DNA from: Catellatospora sp. TT07R-123 | Lineage (GTDB): Bacteria; Actinomycetota; Actinomycetes; Mycobacteriales; Micromonosporaceae | Length of the DNA stretch: 64,000 bases | Assembly: GCF_018327705.1 (NCBI RefSeq) | Contig: NZ_BNEM01000001.1 | Coordinates: 3,906,001 to 3,970,000 of the forward strand | Direction of reading: 5' to 3' | Shown here: piece after piece, positions 7,250 to 16,631 of the stretch | How the letters are laid out: every line of letters begins with the position of its first letter | Position numbering within the stretch: the first letter of the stretch is position 1 | The notes under the pieces: generated by a model | What the model saw: only the letters and a program-made list of their open reading frames with translations | What the model was told of the DNA's origin: nothing | Databases searched by the model: none | Made by a program: the position numbers and the translations under genes

Positions 7250-9661
7250 TCAGATCTTCTCGATCGGCGCGTGCCGGACCACCAGCCACAACACCTGGTC
7301 GCCGAAGTCGACCTGGGCCTGCGCCCGGGCCCCGACACCCTGCACCGCGAGCACCCGGCCCAGGCCGTAGCGCTGGTGGTTGACCCGGTCACCGGCCGAC
7401 AGGGCCGGAGCCGAGGCCAGGTCGCTGGCCGTGGCGAGCTTGCTCGGGTCCACGCCGATCCGGCTGGCCAGCGCCGCCGCGCGGCTCGTGCCGCCGACGA
7501 ACGTGCTCGCCGCGCGCTCCTGGCTGCGCTCGCGGCCGCCGATGCCGCCGCGGTCGCCGCCCCACGAGCTCACCGCACCCTCGGTGCGCTTCCAGTCCAG
7601 CAGCTCCGGCGGCAGCTCCTCCAGGAACCGCGACGGCGGGTTGTACTGCGGCTGGCCCCAGGCCGAGCGGGTCACCGCCCGGGACAGGTACAGCCGCTGC
7701 CGGGCACGGGTGATCCCGACGTACGCCAGGCGGCGCTCCTCCTCCAGCTCCTTGACGTCGCCGAGCGAGCGCAGGTGCGGGAAGACGCCGTCCTCCAGAC
7801 CGCTCAGGAACACCACCGGGAACTCCAGCCCCTTGGCGGTGTGCAGGGTCATCAGCGTGACCACGCCCTGGTGGTCGGGGTCGTCGCTGGGCACCTGGTC
7901 GGCGTCGGCGACCAGGGCCACCTGCTCCAGGAAGCCCGCCAGCGCCGGGGTCTCGTCGGCGGCCGCGGTGCGCTCGGCGTACTCCCGGGCGACGCTGACG
8001 AGTTCCTGGAGGTTCTCCACCCGGCCCTCGTCCTGCGGGTCCAGGCTCGCCTCCAGCTCGGCCAGCAGGCCCGAACGGGACAGGATGAACTCCAGCACCG
8101 CCTCCGGGGGCGCCTCACGGGCCAGGTCGCGGGCCTCGTCGAGCATCGCCAGGAAGTCGTTGATCGAGTTCACCGCGCGGGTGGCGATGCCCGGCGCGTC
8201 CGCCGCCCGGCGCAGCGCCGCCCCGAACGACACCCGCTCCCGCGCCGCCAGCGCCTCCACCACGGCCTCGGCCCGGTCGCCCAGGCCGCGCTTGGGCGTG
8301 TTGATGATCCGCCGCATGCTGACGGTGTCGTCCTCGTTGGCGATCGCCCGCAGGTAGGCCAGCGCGTCGCGGACCTCCTTGCGCTCGTAGAAGCGCACCC
8401 CGCCGACGACCTTGTACGGCAGCCCGAGCCGGATGAAGATGTCCTCGAACACCCGGGACTGGGCGTTGGTGCGGTAGAAGACCGCCACGTCGCCCGGCCG
8501 GGCCGCGTCCGCGTCGCACAGCCGGTCGATCTCGCGGGCCACCCAGTCGGCCTCGGCGTGCTCGTTGTCGGCCACATACCCGGTGATCTGCTCGCCCGCG
8601 CCCTGGTCGCTCCACAGCCGCTTGGGCTTGCGGTCGGCGTTGCGGTCGATCACCGCGTTGGCGGCGCTGAGGATGGTCTGCGTCGAGCGGTAGTTCTGCT
8701 CCAGCAGGATCGTGGTGGCATGCGGGTAGTCGCGCTCGAACTCCAGGATGTTGCGGATGGTCGCGCCCCGGAAGGCGTAGATCGACTGGTCGGCGTCACC
8801 GACCACACACAGCTCACCGGGAGGCGTGGCCTGCGAAGCCGCGGCGTCACCGCCCCCGACCAACTCCTTGATCAGCATGTACTGCGCGTGGTTGGTGTCC
8901 TGGTACTCGTCGACGAGCACGTGGCGGAACCGGCGGCGGTACTTCTCGGTGACCTCCGGCTTGGCCTGGAGCAGGTGCACCGTACGCATGATGATGTCGT
9001 CGAAGTCGAGCGCGTGCGCCTGCTGGAGGCGCTGCTGGTACAGCGTGTACGCCTCGGCGAGCACGCGCTGGGTCGGGCCGCTCGCCGTGAACGACTCCGG
9101 GTCGATCAGCTCGTTCTTCAGGTTCGACACCTGCGCGGCCAGGCTGCGCGGCGGGTAGCGCTTGGGGTCGAGGTCGAGCTCGCGGGAGACCAGCTGCATC
9201 AGCCGCCGCGAGTCGTCGGCGTCGTAGATCGAGAACGACGACTTCAGCCCGGCGTGCTCGTGCTCGGCGCGCAGGATGCGCAGGCAAGCCGAATGGAAGG
9301 TGGACACCCACATCATCCGGGCCCGGTTGCCGACCTGGTGCGCCACGCGCTCGCGCAGCTCGCCCGCGGCCTTGTTGGTGAAGGTGATGGCCAGGATCTC
9401 GCCCGGGTGCACGTCCCGCGCGGCCAGCAGGTACGCGATGCGCTGGGTGAGCACCCGGGTCTTGCCCGAGCCGGCACCGGCGACGATCAGCAGCGGGCCG
9501 CCGGCGTGCACCACCGCGGCGCGCTGGGGCTCGTTGAGACCCTCCAGCAGCTTCATCACGCGGGAGGGATCGCCGCCGCGGGAGCCCTGCGCGGGTGCAC
9601 CGGCACCCGCCGTGCGCTCGGTGGACGGCGTGGCGTCAGGGAGGTCGAAGAGAGGATGCAT
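7250..9661 (-). CDS. pcrA: ATP-dependent DNA helicase PcrA (UvrD/Rep family)
   Basis: This 803-residue superfamily 1A 3'-5' helicase acts in repair and plasmid replication and removes blocks from DNA. The Q-motif LNEPQRAAV is followed by Walker A AGAGSGKT (residues 61-68). Further motifs are Ia AITFTNKAA, II VDEYQDTN, III GDADQSIYAFRGA, IV EQNYRST, V TLHTAKGLEFP and VI YVGITRARQRLYL. The C-terminal ~60 residues form the small Tudor-like domain (NHQRYGLGRVL) typical of PcrA. The first ~35 residues are a variable tail. It is monocistronic and converges on the M23 gene. Confidence 0.97.
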   Translation of the reverse strand: MHPLFDLPDATPSTERTAGAGAPAQGSRGGDPSRVMKLLEGLNEPQRAAVVHAGGPLLIVAGAGSGKTRVLTQRIAYLLAARDVHPGEILAITFTNKAAGELRERVAHQVGNRARMMWVSTFHSACLRILRAEHEHAGLKSSFSIYDADDSRRLMQLVSRELDLDPKRYPPRSLAAQVSNLKNELIDPESFTASGPTQRVLAEAYTLYQQRLQQAHALDFDDIIMRTVHLLQAKPEVTEKYRRRFRHVLVDEYQDTNHAQYMLIKELVGGGDAAASQATPPGELCVVGDADQSIYAFRGATIRNILEFERDYPHATTILLEQNYRSTQTILSAANAVIDRNADRKPKRLWSDQGAGEQITGYVADNEHAEADWVAREIDRLCDADAARPGDVAVFYRTNAQSRVFEDIFIRLGLPYKVVGGVRFYERKEVRDALAYLRAIANEDDTVSMRRIINTPKRGLGDRAEAVVEALAARERVSFGAALRRAADAPGIATRAVNSINDFLAMLDEARDLAREAPPEAVLEFILSRSGLLAELEASLDPQDEGRVENLQELVSVAREYAERTAAADETPALAGFLEQVALVADADQVPSDDPDHQGVVTLMTLHTAKGLEFPVVFLSGLEDGVFPHLRSLGDVKELEEERRLAYVGITRARQRLYLSRAVTRSAWGQPQYNPPSRFLEELPPELLDWKRTEGAVSSWGGDRGGIGGRERSQERAASTFVGGTSRAAALASRIGVDPSKLATASDLASAPALSAGDRVNHQRYGLGRVLAVQGVGARAQAQVDFGDQVLWLVVRHAPIEKI

Positions 9662-9819
9662 CGTCTGGTGAGTCTATGCGTCCCGGCTGACAGCGCTCCG
9701 AGCCGACCGGCGGTCACGCAAACGTCACCGATCTCTGGTGGCGCGAGCGGGCGCGCTGCTCCAGGATGTCCATAGCCTGCCGCGCATACGAGCGCGGCGC
9801 AGACAATGGAGGCGTCTCT

Positions 9820-11667
9820 ATGAGTCACCCCCGCCATCGGAGCTGGACGAGCGTGCTGCGGGTGCTGGCTGCCCCGGCGCTCGCGGTGGCCGTCGTCGCG
9901 GCGATCTCGCCGGCCGGCGGATCCAGCGCTGACACCACGCCCGCCGCGTGGACCCCCCTCACCCCGGTCGCTCTCAAGCTGGCCGAACCGGCGGCGGCCA
10001 CCCACACCGCCAACGGCGCACTGCTCGCCTTCAACGACTTCCACGGCGCCATCGACCCGCCCACCGGCAGCGGCGGCCTGGTCCTCGGCAACCCGGCCGG
10101 CGGGGTGGAATACCTCGCCACCTGGGTCAAGAAGCTGCGCGCCGAGAACATCGCCGCGGGCCGCGACGTGGTCACCGTGGGCGCGGGCGACATGGTGGGC
10201 GCCAGCCCGCTGGTCAGCGCCGCGTTCCACGACGAGCCCACGATCGAGCTGCTGAGCGAGCTCGGCCTGGAGATCACCTCGGTCGGCAACCACGAGTTCG
10301 ACGAGGGCGTGACCGAGCTCAAGCGCCTCCAGCGCGGCGGCTGCCACCCCACCGACGGCTGTGCCGACGGCGACGGCTTCGACGGCGCCGCCTTCACGTA
10401 CCTGGCCGCCAACGTGGTGGACAAGCGCACCAAGCTGCCGGTGCTGCCGCCGGTCAGCGTGAAGATCATCGACGGGGTCCCGGTCGGCTTCGTCGGCCTG
10501 ACCCTGAAGGCCACCCCGACCATCGTCAACCCGGCCGGCATCACCACGGTCGAGTTCAAGGACGAGGTCGAGACGGCCAACCTGTGGGGCGGCATCCTGC
10601 GCCTGCTCGGCGTCAAGGCCCAGGTGCTGCTGATCCACGAGGGCGGCCAGCAGGGCCCGACCGGCGACATCTCCACCTGCTCGGCGTTCGCCGGTGCGAT
10701 CACCCCGATCGTGGCCGGGCTGCGCGACGAGTTCGGCATCGTCGTCTCCGGGCACACGCACCGCTTCTACTCGTGCTCGCTGCCCAACGCCACCGGCAAG
10801 CCGGTCGTGGTCACGAGCGCGGGCACCAACGGCGCCCTGGTCACCGACATCACTATGACCATGGACCGCCGCAGCCGCACCTTCACCTCGATCGAGGCGC
10901 ACAACGTCATCGCCGAGAACGGCGTGCGCAACCCCGACGGCACCTGGCAGACCTCCGCTCCGGGCGTGTACGTGCGCAACCCCGCGCTGGTCGACCCGGC
11001 CGCCAAGGTCATCGCGGACAAGTACCGCACCGCCGTGGCGCCGCTGGCCAACCGCATCGTCGGCAGCATCAGCGCCGACATCCCCCACAACAACAAGGCC
11101 AACGGCGAGAGCCCGCTGGGCGACGTCATCGCCGACGCCCAGCTCGCCCGGACGACGTCGACCGGGGCACAGCTCGCGCTGATGAACCCGGGCGGCATCC
11201 GCGCCGCGCTCAGCTACAGCAACTCGCCCGGCGGCGAGGCGCCCGGCCAGGTCACCTACGGCGAGGCGTTCACGGTGCAGCCGTTCAACAACCTGGTGGT
11301 GACCCAGTCGCTGACCGGGGCACAGCTCAAGCAGGTGCTGGAGCAGCAGTTCGCGGGCTACCTCGGGCAGGCCACGACGAAGATCCTCCAGGTCTCGGCG
11401 GGCTTCACCTACGCGTACGACACCACGCTGCCGCTCGGCTCGCGGGTGTCGAACATCGCGCTCAACGGCACCCCGATCGACCCGGCGGCGACGTACCTGG
11501 TGACGACCAACGACTTCCTGGCCAACGGCGGCGACGGGTTCACCGTGCTGACCGGGGGCACGGGCCGGGTCTACGCACCCGGTTTCGACGTGGACGCGCT
11601 GGTCGCGCACCTGGCGACCGGTCCGATCGCACCGGGGTCGGCCGACCGCATCACCAAGCTGGGCTGA
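9820..11667 (+). CDS. Secreted bifunctional metallophosphatase / 5'-nucleotidase
   Basis: This 615-residue protein starts at ATG 9820, with GGAGG seven bases upstream; an upstream in-frame ATG (9766) lacks one. A signal peptide (RSWTSVLRV followed by a hydrophobic core, residues 8-35) directs export. The N-terminal calcineurin-like domain has dimetal motifs FNDFHGA, GAGDMVG, GNHEFDEG and GHTHRF. The C-terminal 5'-nucleotidase domain has NPGGIRAA and TNDFLANGGDGF. Such enzymes dephosphorylate extracellular nucleotides to salvage nucleoside and phosphate. There is no sortase signal, so it is probably released or loosely held. Confidence 0.93.
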   Translation: MSHPRHRSWTSVLRVLAAPALAVAVVAAISPAGGSSADTTPAAWTPLTPVALKLAEPAAATHTANGALLAFNDFHGAIDPPTGSGGLVLGNPAGGVEYLATWVKKLRAENIAAGRDVVTVGAGDMVGASPLVSAAFHDEPTIELLSELGLEITSVGNHEFDEGVTELKRLQRGGCHPTDGCADGDGFDGAAFTYLAANVVDKRTKLPVLPPVSVKIIDGVPVGFVGLTLKATPTIVNPAGITTVEFKDEVETANLWGGILRLLGVKAQVLLIHEGGQQGPTGDISTCSAFAGAITPIVAGLRDEFGIVVSGHTHRFYSCSLPNATGKPVVVTSAGTNGALVTDITMTMDRRSRTFTSIEAHNVIAENGVRNPDGTWQTSAPGVYVRNPALVDPAAKVIADKYRTAVAPLANRIVGSISADIPHNNKANGESPLGDVIADAQLARTTSTGAQLALMNPGGIRAALSYSNSPGGEAPGQVTYGEAFTVQPFNNLVVTQSLTGAQLKQVLEQQFAGYLGQATTKILQVSAGFTYAYDTTLPLGSRVSNIALNGTPIDPAATYLVTTNDFLANGGDGFTVLTGGTGRVYAPGFDVDALVAHLATGPIAPGSADRITKLG

Positions 11668-11695
11668 GCAGGACGGCTCTCACATGATGGTCGAG

Positions 11696-11734
11696 TTGAT
11701 GGCGTCGCCCGGCATCCGTGGCATACTGGGCAAC
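11696..11734 (+). promoter_or_regulatory. Probable promoter of the chorismate mutase leader
   Basis: CATACT at 11722-11727 lies exactly seven bases before GTG 11735, the spacing of a leaderless actinobacterial transcript. A TTGATG lies 20 bases further upstream as a weak -35. The downstream leader ORF and terminator support transcription starting here. This is inferred from spacing only. Confidence 0.45.
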
Positions 11735-11800
11735 GTGATCAAGCAGGCGTTCTCCTTTACCTATGGCTCCGGAGCCCCGGCAGCCGTAGGTCGCGCCTGA
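11735..11800 (+). CDS. Putative attenuation leader peptide (Phe/Tyr-containing) for chorismate mutase
   Basis: A 21-residue frame, VIKQAFSFTYGSGAPAAVGRA, starts at GTG 11735 and ends at TGA 11800. It contains consecutive regulatory-type codons for Phe-Ser-Phe-Thr-Tyr (11750-11764), fitting control by Phe/Tyr supply of the enzyme that starts their branch. A strong terminator follows 19 bases after the stop and precedes aroQ. GAGCCC in the peptide's own codons (11772-11777) can pair with GGGCTC of the terminator's left arm (11829-11834), giving a possible antiterminator. An in-frame ATG at 11699 could extend the peptide. The role is inferred. Confidence 0.6.
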   Translation: MIKQAFSFTYGSGAPAAVGRA

Positions 11801-11819
11801 CTGAGCAGCAGACCTGACG

Positions 11820-11853
11820 AAAAGCCCCGGGCTCGCCGAGCCCGGGGCTTTTC
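11820..11853 (+). terminator. Attenuator-type terminator upstream of chorismate mutase
   Basis: AAAAGCCCCGGGCTCG with its mirror CGAGCCCGGGGCTTTT forms a perfect stem with a tiny CGC-centred loop, followed by TTCTTC. It stands between the leader peptide and aroQ, so it acts either as an attenuator or as the terminator of the nucleotidase gene. Confidence 0.8.
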
Positions 11854-11899
11854 TTCTGCCCAGGGCACAGACGAGCGACGATCCCATCGAGGAGTACTC

Positions 11900-12181
11900 A
11901 TGAGTGTCATCGCCCAGACCGGCGCCGAAGCGCCGGAGGCCGCGTCGGAGATCACGGCGATGCGGGAGCGCATCGACGCCATCGACGCCGCCATCATCAC
12001 GCTGTGGCGCGAGCGCGCCGCGATCTCGCAGCGGGTCGGCCAGACCCGCGTCGCCTCGGGCGGCACCCGGCTGGTGCTGAGCCGCGAGCGCGAGATCATG
12101 GACCGCTTCCGCGCCGAACTCGGCCCCGACGGCACCCAGCTCGCCCTGCTCATCCTCCGCGCCGGCCGCGGGCCCCTGTAG
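11900..12181 (+). CDS. aroQ: Chorismate mutase (AroQ type, short actinobacterial form)
   Basis: This 93-residue all-helical enzyme converts chorismate to prephenate, the first step to Phe and Tyr. The start ATG 11900 follows GAGGAG by five bases. The first helix has MRERIDAIDAAIITLWRERAAIS, where the first Arg and the second Arg are the usual active-site contacts. The second helix includes QRVGQTR and the third REREIMDRFR. Its size equals the intracellular mycobacterial-type enzyme, which needs DAHP synthase as a partner for full activity. No fused prephenate dehydratase domain is present. Upstream lies a leader peptide and terminator, so amino-acid-dependent attenuation is likely. Confidence 0.88.
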   Translation: MSVIAQTGAEAPEAASEITAMRERIDAIDAAIITLWRERAAISQRVGQTRVASGGTRLVLSREREIMDRFRAELGPDGTQLALLILRAGRGPL

Positions 12182-12224
12182 GCGGTACTCCGCCTGAGCG
12201 GCGCGTCCACCGCACCCACTTAGC

Positions 12225-12289
12225 ATTGACGCTGGCCTATCTAGAGGACGGATTCTCGTTATTCGTCCTCCAGATAGGCCAGCGTCGAT
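12225..12289. repeat. Long imperfect hairpin (26-bp stem, 13-base loop)
   Basis: GACGCTGGCCTATCT continues as AGAGGACG (12228-12250), matched in reverse by 12264-12286 with a single A/G difference. A T-G wobble and two A-T pairs extend the stem outward to 12225 and 12289. The loop is GATTCTCGTTATT. The right arm runs into GATTAAAA, not a T-run, so it is not a standard rightward terminator. Leftward it could terminate with AATGCTAAG. It may be a small mobile palindrome or a structured RNA. Confidence 0.7.
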
Positions 12290-12355
12290 TAAAAGCGGGG
12301 CCGTTGAGGGCGCGACCCCGTTGCGGCGCAAGTGGAAAGGCCGCCGAAGCAAGCA

Positions 12356-12388
12356 CAGGGCACCGCTCGCGAAGCGTGCGGTGCCCTG
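12356..12388 (-). terminator. Hairpin at the end of the dpp operon
   Basis: An 11-bp perfect stem (CAGGGCACCGC) with an 11-base loop lies 85 bases past the stop of the last dpp gene. There is no strong T-run, so termination is inferred from stem strength and location. Confidence 0.5.
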
Positions 12389-12472
12389 CTCTATGTTGAC
12401 CCGGTGGCGGACGGTCCGGCCGGAGGCTCAACCCAACCTGACCGTTCGCCACCGGGAGTCACTCCACCCGGA

Positions 12473-13475
<1,003 letters not shown>

Positions 13476-13483
<8 letters not shown>

Positions 13484-14510
13484 CGCGGACCTCCTTCCAG
13501 AAGTGGCAGGCGCTGGCGATGCCGGGCTGGATCTGGTGCAGCGGCGGCACCGGGTCGGCCTTGCAGACGTCCTGCGTGTACCGGCACCGGGGGTTGAACG
13601 CGCAGCCGGCCGGGATCCTGGTCAGGTTCGGCGGCAGGCCCTTGATCACGTTCAGCTGCTGGCCCTTGAGGTCGACCCGGGGGATCGACTCGAGCAGCGC
13701 CTTGGTGTACGGGTGCGACGGCTTGGCGTAGATGTCGTACACCGGCGCCTTCTCCACGATCCGGCCCGCGTACATGACGTTGATGCGGTCCGCCACGTCG
13801 GCGACCACACCCATGTCGTGGGTGATCAGGATCAGGCCCATGTTGCGCTCGCGCTGCAACTCGGCGAGCAGGCCCATGATCTGCGCCTGGACGGTCACGT
13901 CCAGGGCGGTCGTGGGCTCGTCGGCGATGAGCAGCTCGGGGTCCAGCGCCAGCGACATCGCGATCATGACGCGCTGGCGCATACCGCCGGAGAACTGGTG
14001 CGGGTAGTCGCCCACCCGCTGCCGGGCCGCCGGGATCTTGACCAGGTCGAGCAGCTCGATGGCGCGCTTCTTGCCGTCGGCCCGCGACATGCCCCGGTGC
14101 TTGCGGAACAGCTCCGCCAGCTGGAACCCGACGTTGAACACGGGGTTCAGCGCCGAGAGGGCGTCCTGGAAGATCATGGCGATCTTGTTGGCCCGGACCA
14201 GCCGGCGCTCCTCGGCGGTGCGCTTGAGCAGGTCCACGCCGCGGTAGCGGATCTCGCCGCCGGTGATGAACCCCGGCGGGGTGTCCAGGATGCCCATGAT
14301 CGCTTGCGCGGTCACGGACTTGCCGCAGCCCGACTCGCCCAGGATCGCCAGCGTCTCACCCGAGTTGACCTCGAACGACACGCCGTTGATGGCCTTGGCC
14401 ACACCGGCCCGGGTGCGGAATTCCACCCGGAGGTCCTCCACCTGCAGCAGCGGCGCGCTGGAGTCGGTGCCGCGCAGCGCCGGGCTGAAGTCGACCGAAA
14501 CCTCAGTCAT
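13476..14510 (-). CDS. dppD: Dipeptide/oligopeptide ABC transporter, ATP-binding protein (DppD type)
   Basis: This 344-residue ATPase pairs with DppF. Walker A is GESGCGKSV, the signature FSGGMRQR, Walker B LLIADEPT, and the switch His LITHDMG. The C-terminal extension has HPYTKALLESIP and the Cys cluster CAFNPRCRYTQDVC. It lies four bases after dppC and overlaps dppF by eight. Heterodimeric ATPases such as this are standard for DppABCDF and OppABCDF systems. The substrates (peptides, possibly heme or nickel) cannot be told from the ATPase. Confidence 0.93.
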
Positions 14511-14514
14511 GTTC

Positions 14515-15507
14515 TCACCTCAGCTTCGGGTCGAGAGCGTCGCGCAGGGCGTCGCCCATCAGGATGAACGAGAGCACCGTGCCGACCAGGAACGCACACG
14601 GGATGAGCACCAGGTGCGGATAGTCGGTGAAGTACGGGACGTGCCCGGCGATCATGACGCCCCACGAGACGGCCGGCGCCTGGAGACCGGCGCCGAGGAA
14701 GGTCAGCGTCGCCTCCGCCGAGATGAACCCGCCCAGCGAGATCGTCATGACGACGATCACCGGTGCGATCGAGTTCGGCAGGATGTGCCGGAACATCAGC
14801 CGGAAGTTCGACGCGCCCAGTGCCTTGGCGGCGTGGACGAAGTCGAGGTTCTTGGCCGCGAGCACGCTGCCTCGCATGATCCGGGTGACACCCACCCAGC
14901 CCAGGGTCACCAGCACCAGGGCGATGACGACGACCTGGCTGAACTGGCTCTTGGTCATCAGCTCGCTCTTGCGCATGACGGTGAGGAACACCAGCGCACC
15001 CAGCAGGTAGGGCAGCGAGTAGATGATGTCGGCGATACGCGACACGAGCGAGTCGACCCAGCCGCCGTAGAAGCCGGTGATCAGGCCCAGGGTGATACCC
15101 AGGAAGGTGATGCCCAGGGTGGCGAACAGCGCGATGAGCAGCGACGGGCGCACGCCGTACACGATGTGCGCGTAGTAGTCGCAGCCGTTGACGCTGGTGC
15201 CGAACCAGTGCGCGGCGCTGGGGCCGAGCTTGGCCTCGCGGATCTCGCAGATCGTGGGGTCCTTGCTGGTCCACAGCTTCGGCAGGACCGCCATCGAGGT
15301 CATCAGCAGGATGTACCCGAAAGAGATCATGAAGACGGGGTTGCGGATCAGCTCGCGCCAGGCGTCCGACCACAGGCTCGCGTTGCGCTCCTTGGCCGGC
15401 TCGTTGCGCAGGTCCTTGGCCGGGGCCGGGTCGGCGGGCAGGGTCGTGGCCATCGCCGGTGCCACCGAGTTGGCCGTGAAAGTGCTGTTGTCGATGCTGT
15501 CACTCAT
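14515..15507 (-). CDS. dppC: Dipeptide ABC transporter permease (DppC type)
   Basis: This 330-residue inner-membrane permease has an N-terminal cytoplasmic tail of ~55 residues and about six helices. The EAA loop (AAKALGASNFRLMFRHILPN) docks to an ATPase. Its N-terminal segment matches the OppC/DppC N-terminal domain, with a long extracytoplasmic loop containing two Cys (CEIREAK and NGCDYYAH) that could form a disulfide. It overlaps dppB by eight bases and works as a heterodimer with it. Confidence 0.92.
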   Translation of the reverse strand: MSDSIDNSTFTANSVAPAMATTLPADPAPAKDLRNEPAKERNASLWSDAWRELIRNPVFMISFGYILLMTSMAVLPKLWTSKDPTICEIREAKLGPSAAHWFGTSVNGCDYYAHIVYGVRPSLLIALFATLGITFLGITLGLITGFYGGWVDSLVSRIADIIYSLPYLLGALVFLTVMRKSELMTKSQFSQVVVIALVLVTLGWVGVTRIMRGSVLAAKNLDFVHAAKALGASNFRLMFRHILPNSIAPVIVVMTISLGGFISAEATLTFLGAGLQAPAVSWGVMIAGHVPYFTDYPHLVLIPCAFLVGTVLSFILMGDALRDALDPKLR

Positions 15508-16534
15508 AGCGGATCCTCGGGTCGAGCACGGCGTAGAGCAGGTCCACCAGGAGCGTGATCGAGAGGTATGCCAGCACCAGCATGGTGGTGATGCCGATCA
15601 GCACCACGGACTCGCCCTGGAAGATGGCGCGGCCGATCTTGTTGCCGATGCCGGGCACGTTGAAGATGCCCTCGGTCACGATGGCGCCCGTCAGGTAGAC
15701 CGCCAGCGACAGGCCCAGGTTGGTGACCACCGGGATCAGCGAGTTGCGCAGCGTGTGGACGCCGATCACGCGCTTGGTGGTGAGGCCCTTGGCCCTGGCC
15801 GTGCGGACGAAGTCGGCCCGCAGGTTCTCCTGGACGCTGGTGCGGGTGAGCCGGGCGGTGGTGGCCAGGCCCAGCAGGCCCAGCACGACACCCGGCAGCA
15901 TCAGGCTCGCGAACGGATAGTCCCTCTTGTACGCGGCACCGAACATGCCGCGAGAGATCCATTCCGGAACCCAGGACATGCCCCGCAGCCAGTTGCCGAA
16001 CTGGACGCCGACGTACTCCTGGATCAGCAGACCCAGCACGAAGACGGGGACGGAGATCACGAGCACCGTGCTGATCTTCACGAAGTAGTCCATGAAGCCG
16101 CCGCTGCGCGTGCCGGCCAGCACGCCCGCGAGGATGCCCACGATCGCCTCGACGAGGAACGCGATCAGCGTGATCTTCAGAGTGAACGGCATCGCGTCAC
16201 CGACGATCTCGGTGACCGCACGGAAGTGCAGGTCGGTGCCGAAGTTGCCCTGCAGGTAGCCGTCGAAGTGGCCGTTTACCTTGGCCACGCCGATCCGCTG
16301 GAAGAAGAGGTTGAAACACGGGTTCCCGGGCTGCTTCAGGCAGGGGTCGTCCAGATGGAGCGCCCGGGTGATGGCATCCAGCGTCGACTTGGGCGGGGTC
16401 TTGTCCCCGAACAGCGCGCGGACCGGGTTACCGGTGAGCTGCATGCCCACCGAGGTCAGGTAGTGAAGGAGGAACAACGTTCCTAGGACCGTGGGAATGA
16501 ACTGCAGCAAGCGTCGAATGACGTAGCGTCCCAC
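15500..16534 (-). CDS. dppB: Dipeptide ABC transporter permease (DppB type)
   Basis: This 344-residue permease begins at GTG 16534 (VGRYVIRRLLQFIPTVLG), with GAGGAGG seven bases upstream; a longer frame to 16591 would run through the intercistronic hairpin. The first helix and the RRLLQFIPT phrase are typical of DppB/OppB starts. The EAA motif appears as RTARAKGLTTKRVIGVHTLRN. The long periplasmic loop between helices 1 and 2 carries CLKQPGNPC, two Cys that may pair. It is the second gene of the operon, after dppA. Confidence 0.93.
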   Translation of the reverse strand: MGRYVIRRLLQFIPTVLGTLFLLHYLTSVGMQLTGNPVRALFGDKTPPKSTLDAITRALHLDDPCLKQPGNPCFNLFFQRIGVAKVNGHFDGYLQGNFGTDLHFRAVTEIVGDAMPFTLKITLIAFLVEAIVGILAGVLAGTRSGGFMDYFVKISTVLVISVPVFVLGLLIQEYVGVQFGNWLRGMSWVPEWISRGMFGAAYKRDYPFASLMLPGVVLGLLGLATTARLTRTSVQENLRADFVRTARAKGLTTKRVIGVHTLRNSLIPVVTNLGLSLAVYLTGAIVTEGIFNVPGIGNKIGRAIFQGESVVLIGITTMLVLAYLSITLLVDLLYAVLDPRIRYE

Positions 16535-16560
16535 CTCTGGTCCTCCTCTCGGAGCCATCG

Positions 16561-16596
16561 GGGCGGTGGGGAACCGGTCCAGGTTCCCCACCGCCC
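16561..16596 (-). terminator. Intercistronic hairpin between dppA and dppB
   Basis: A perfect 15-bp stem (GGGCGGTGGGGAACC) with a 6-base loop sits between the stop of dppA and the ribosome site of dppB. There is no T-run, so partial termination or protection of the dppA message from 3' decay is likelier than full termination. This would give more binding protein than permease. Confidence 0.6.
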
Positions 16597-16631
16597 CGCG
16601 TGAGTGTGGATCAGATCAAGCGATCAGGAGA

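Larger units (their letters stand above)
12182..12472. other. Intergenic region with a 26-bp hairpin and a terminator
   Basis: These 291 bases lie between convergent aroQ and the dpp operon. No gene is visible. They contain the near-perfect long hairpin at 12225-12289 and the hairpin at 12356-12388, described separately. Confidence 0.6.

Noticed and set aside
7022..9775. A 917-codon plus-strand open frame
   Set aside because: It is the antisense shadow of pcrA, with Arg/His/Gly-rich nonsense composition and no motif.
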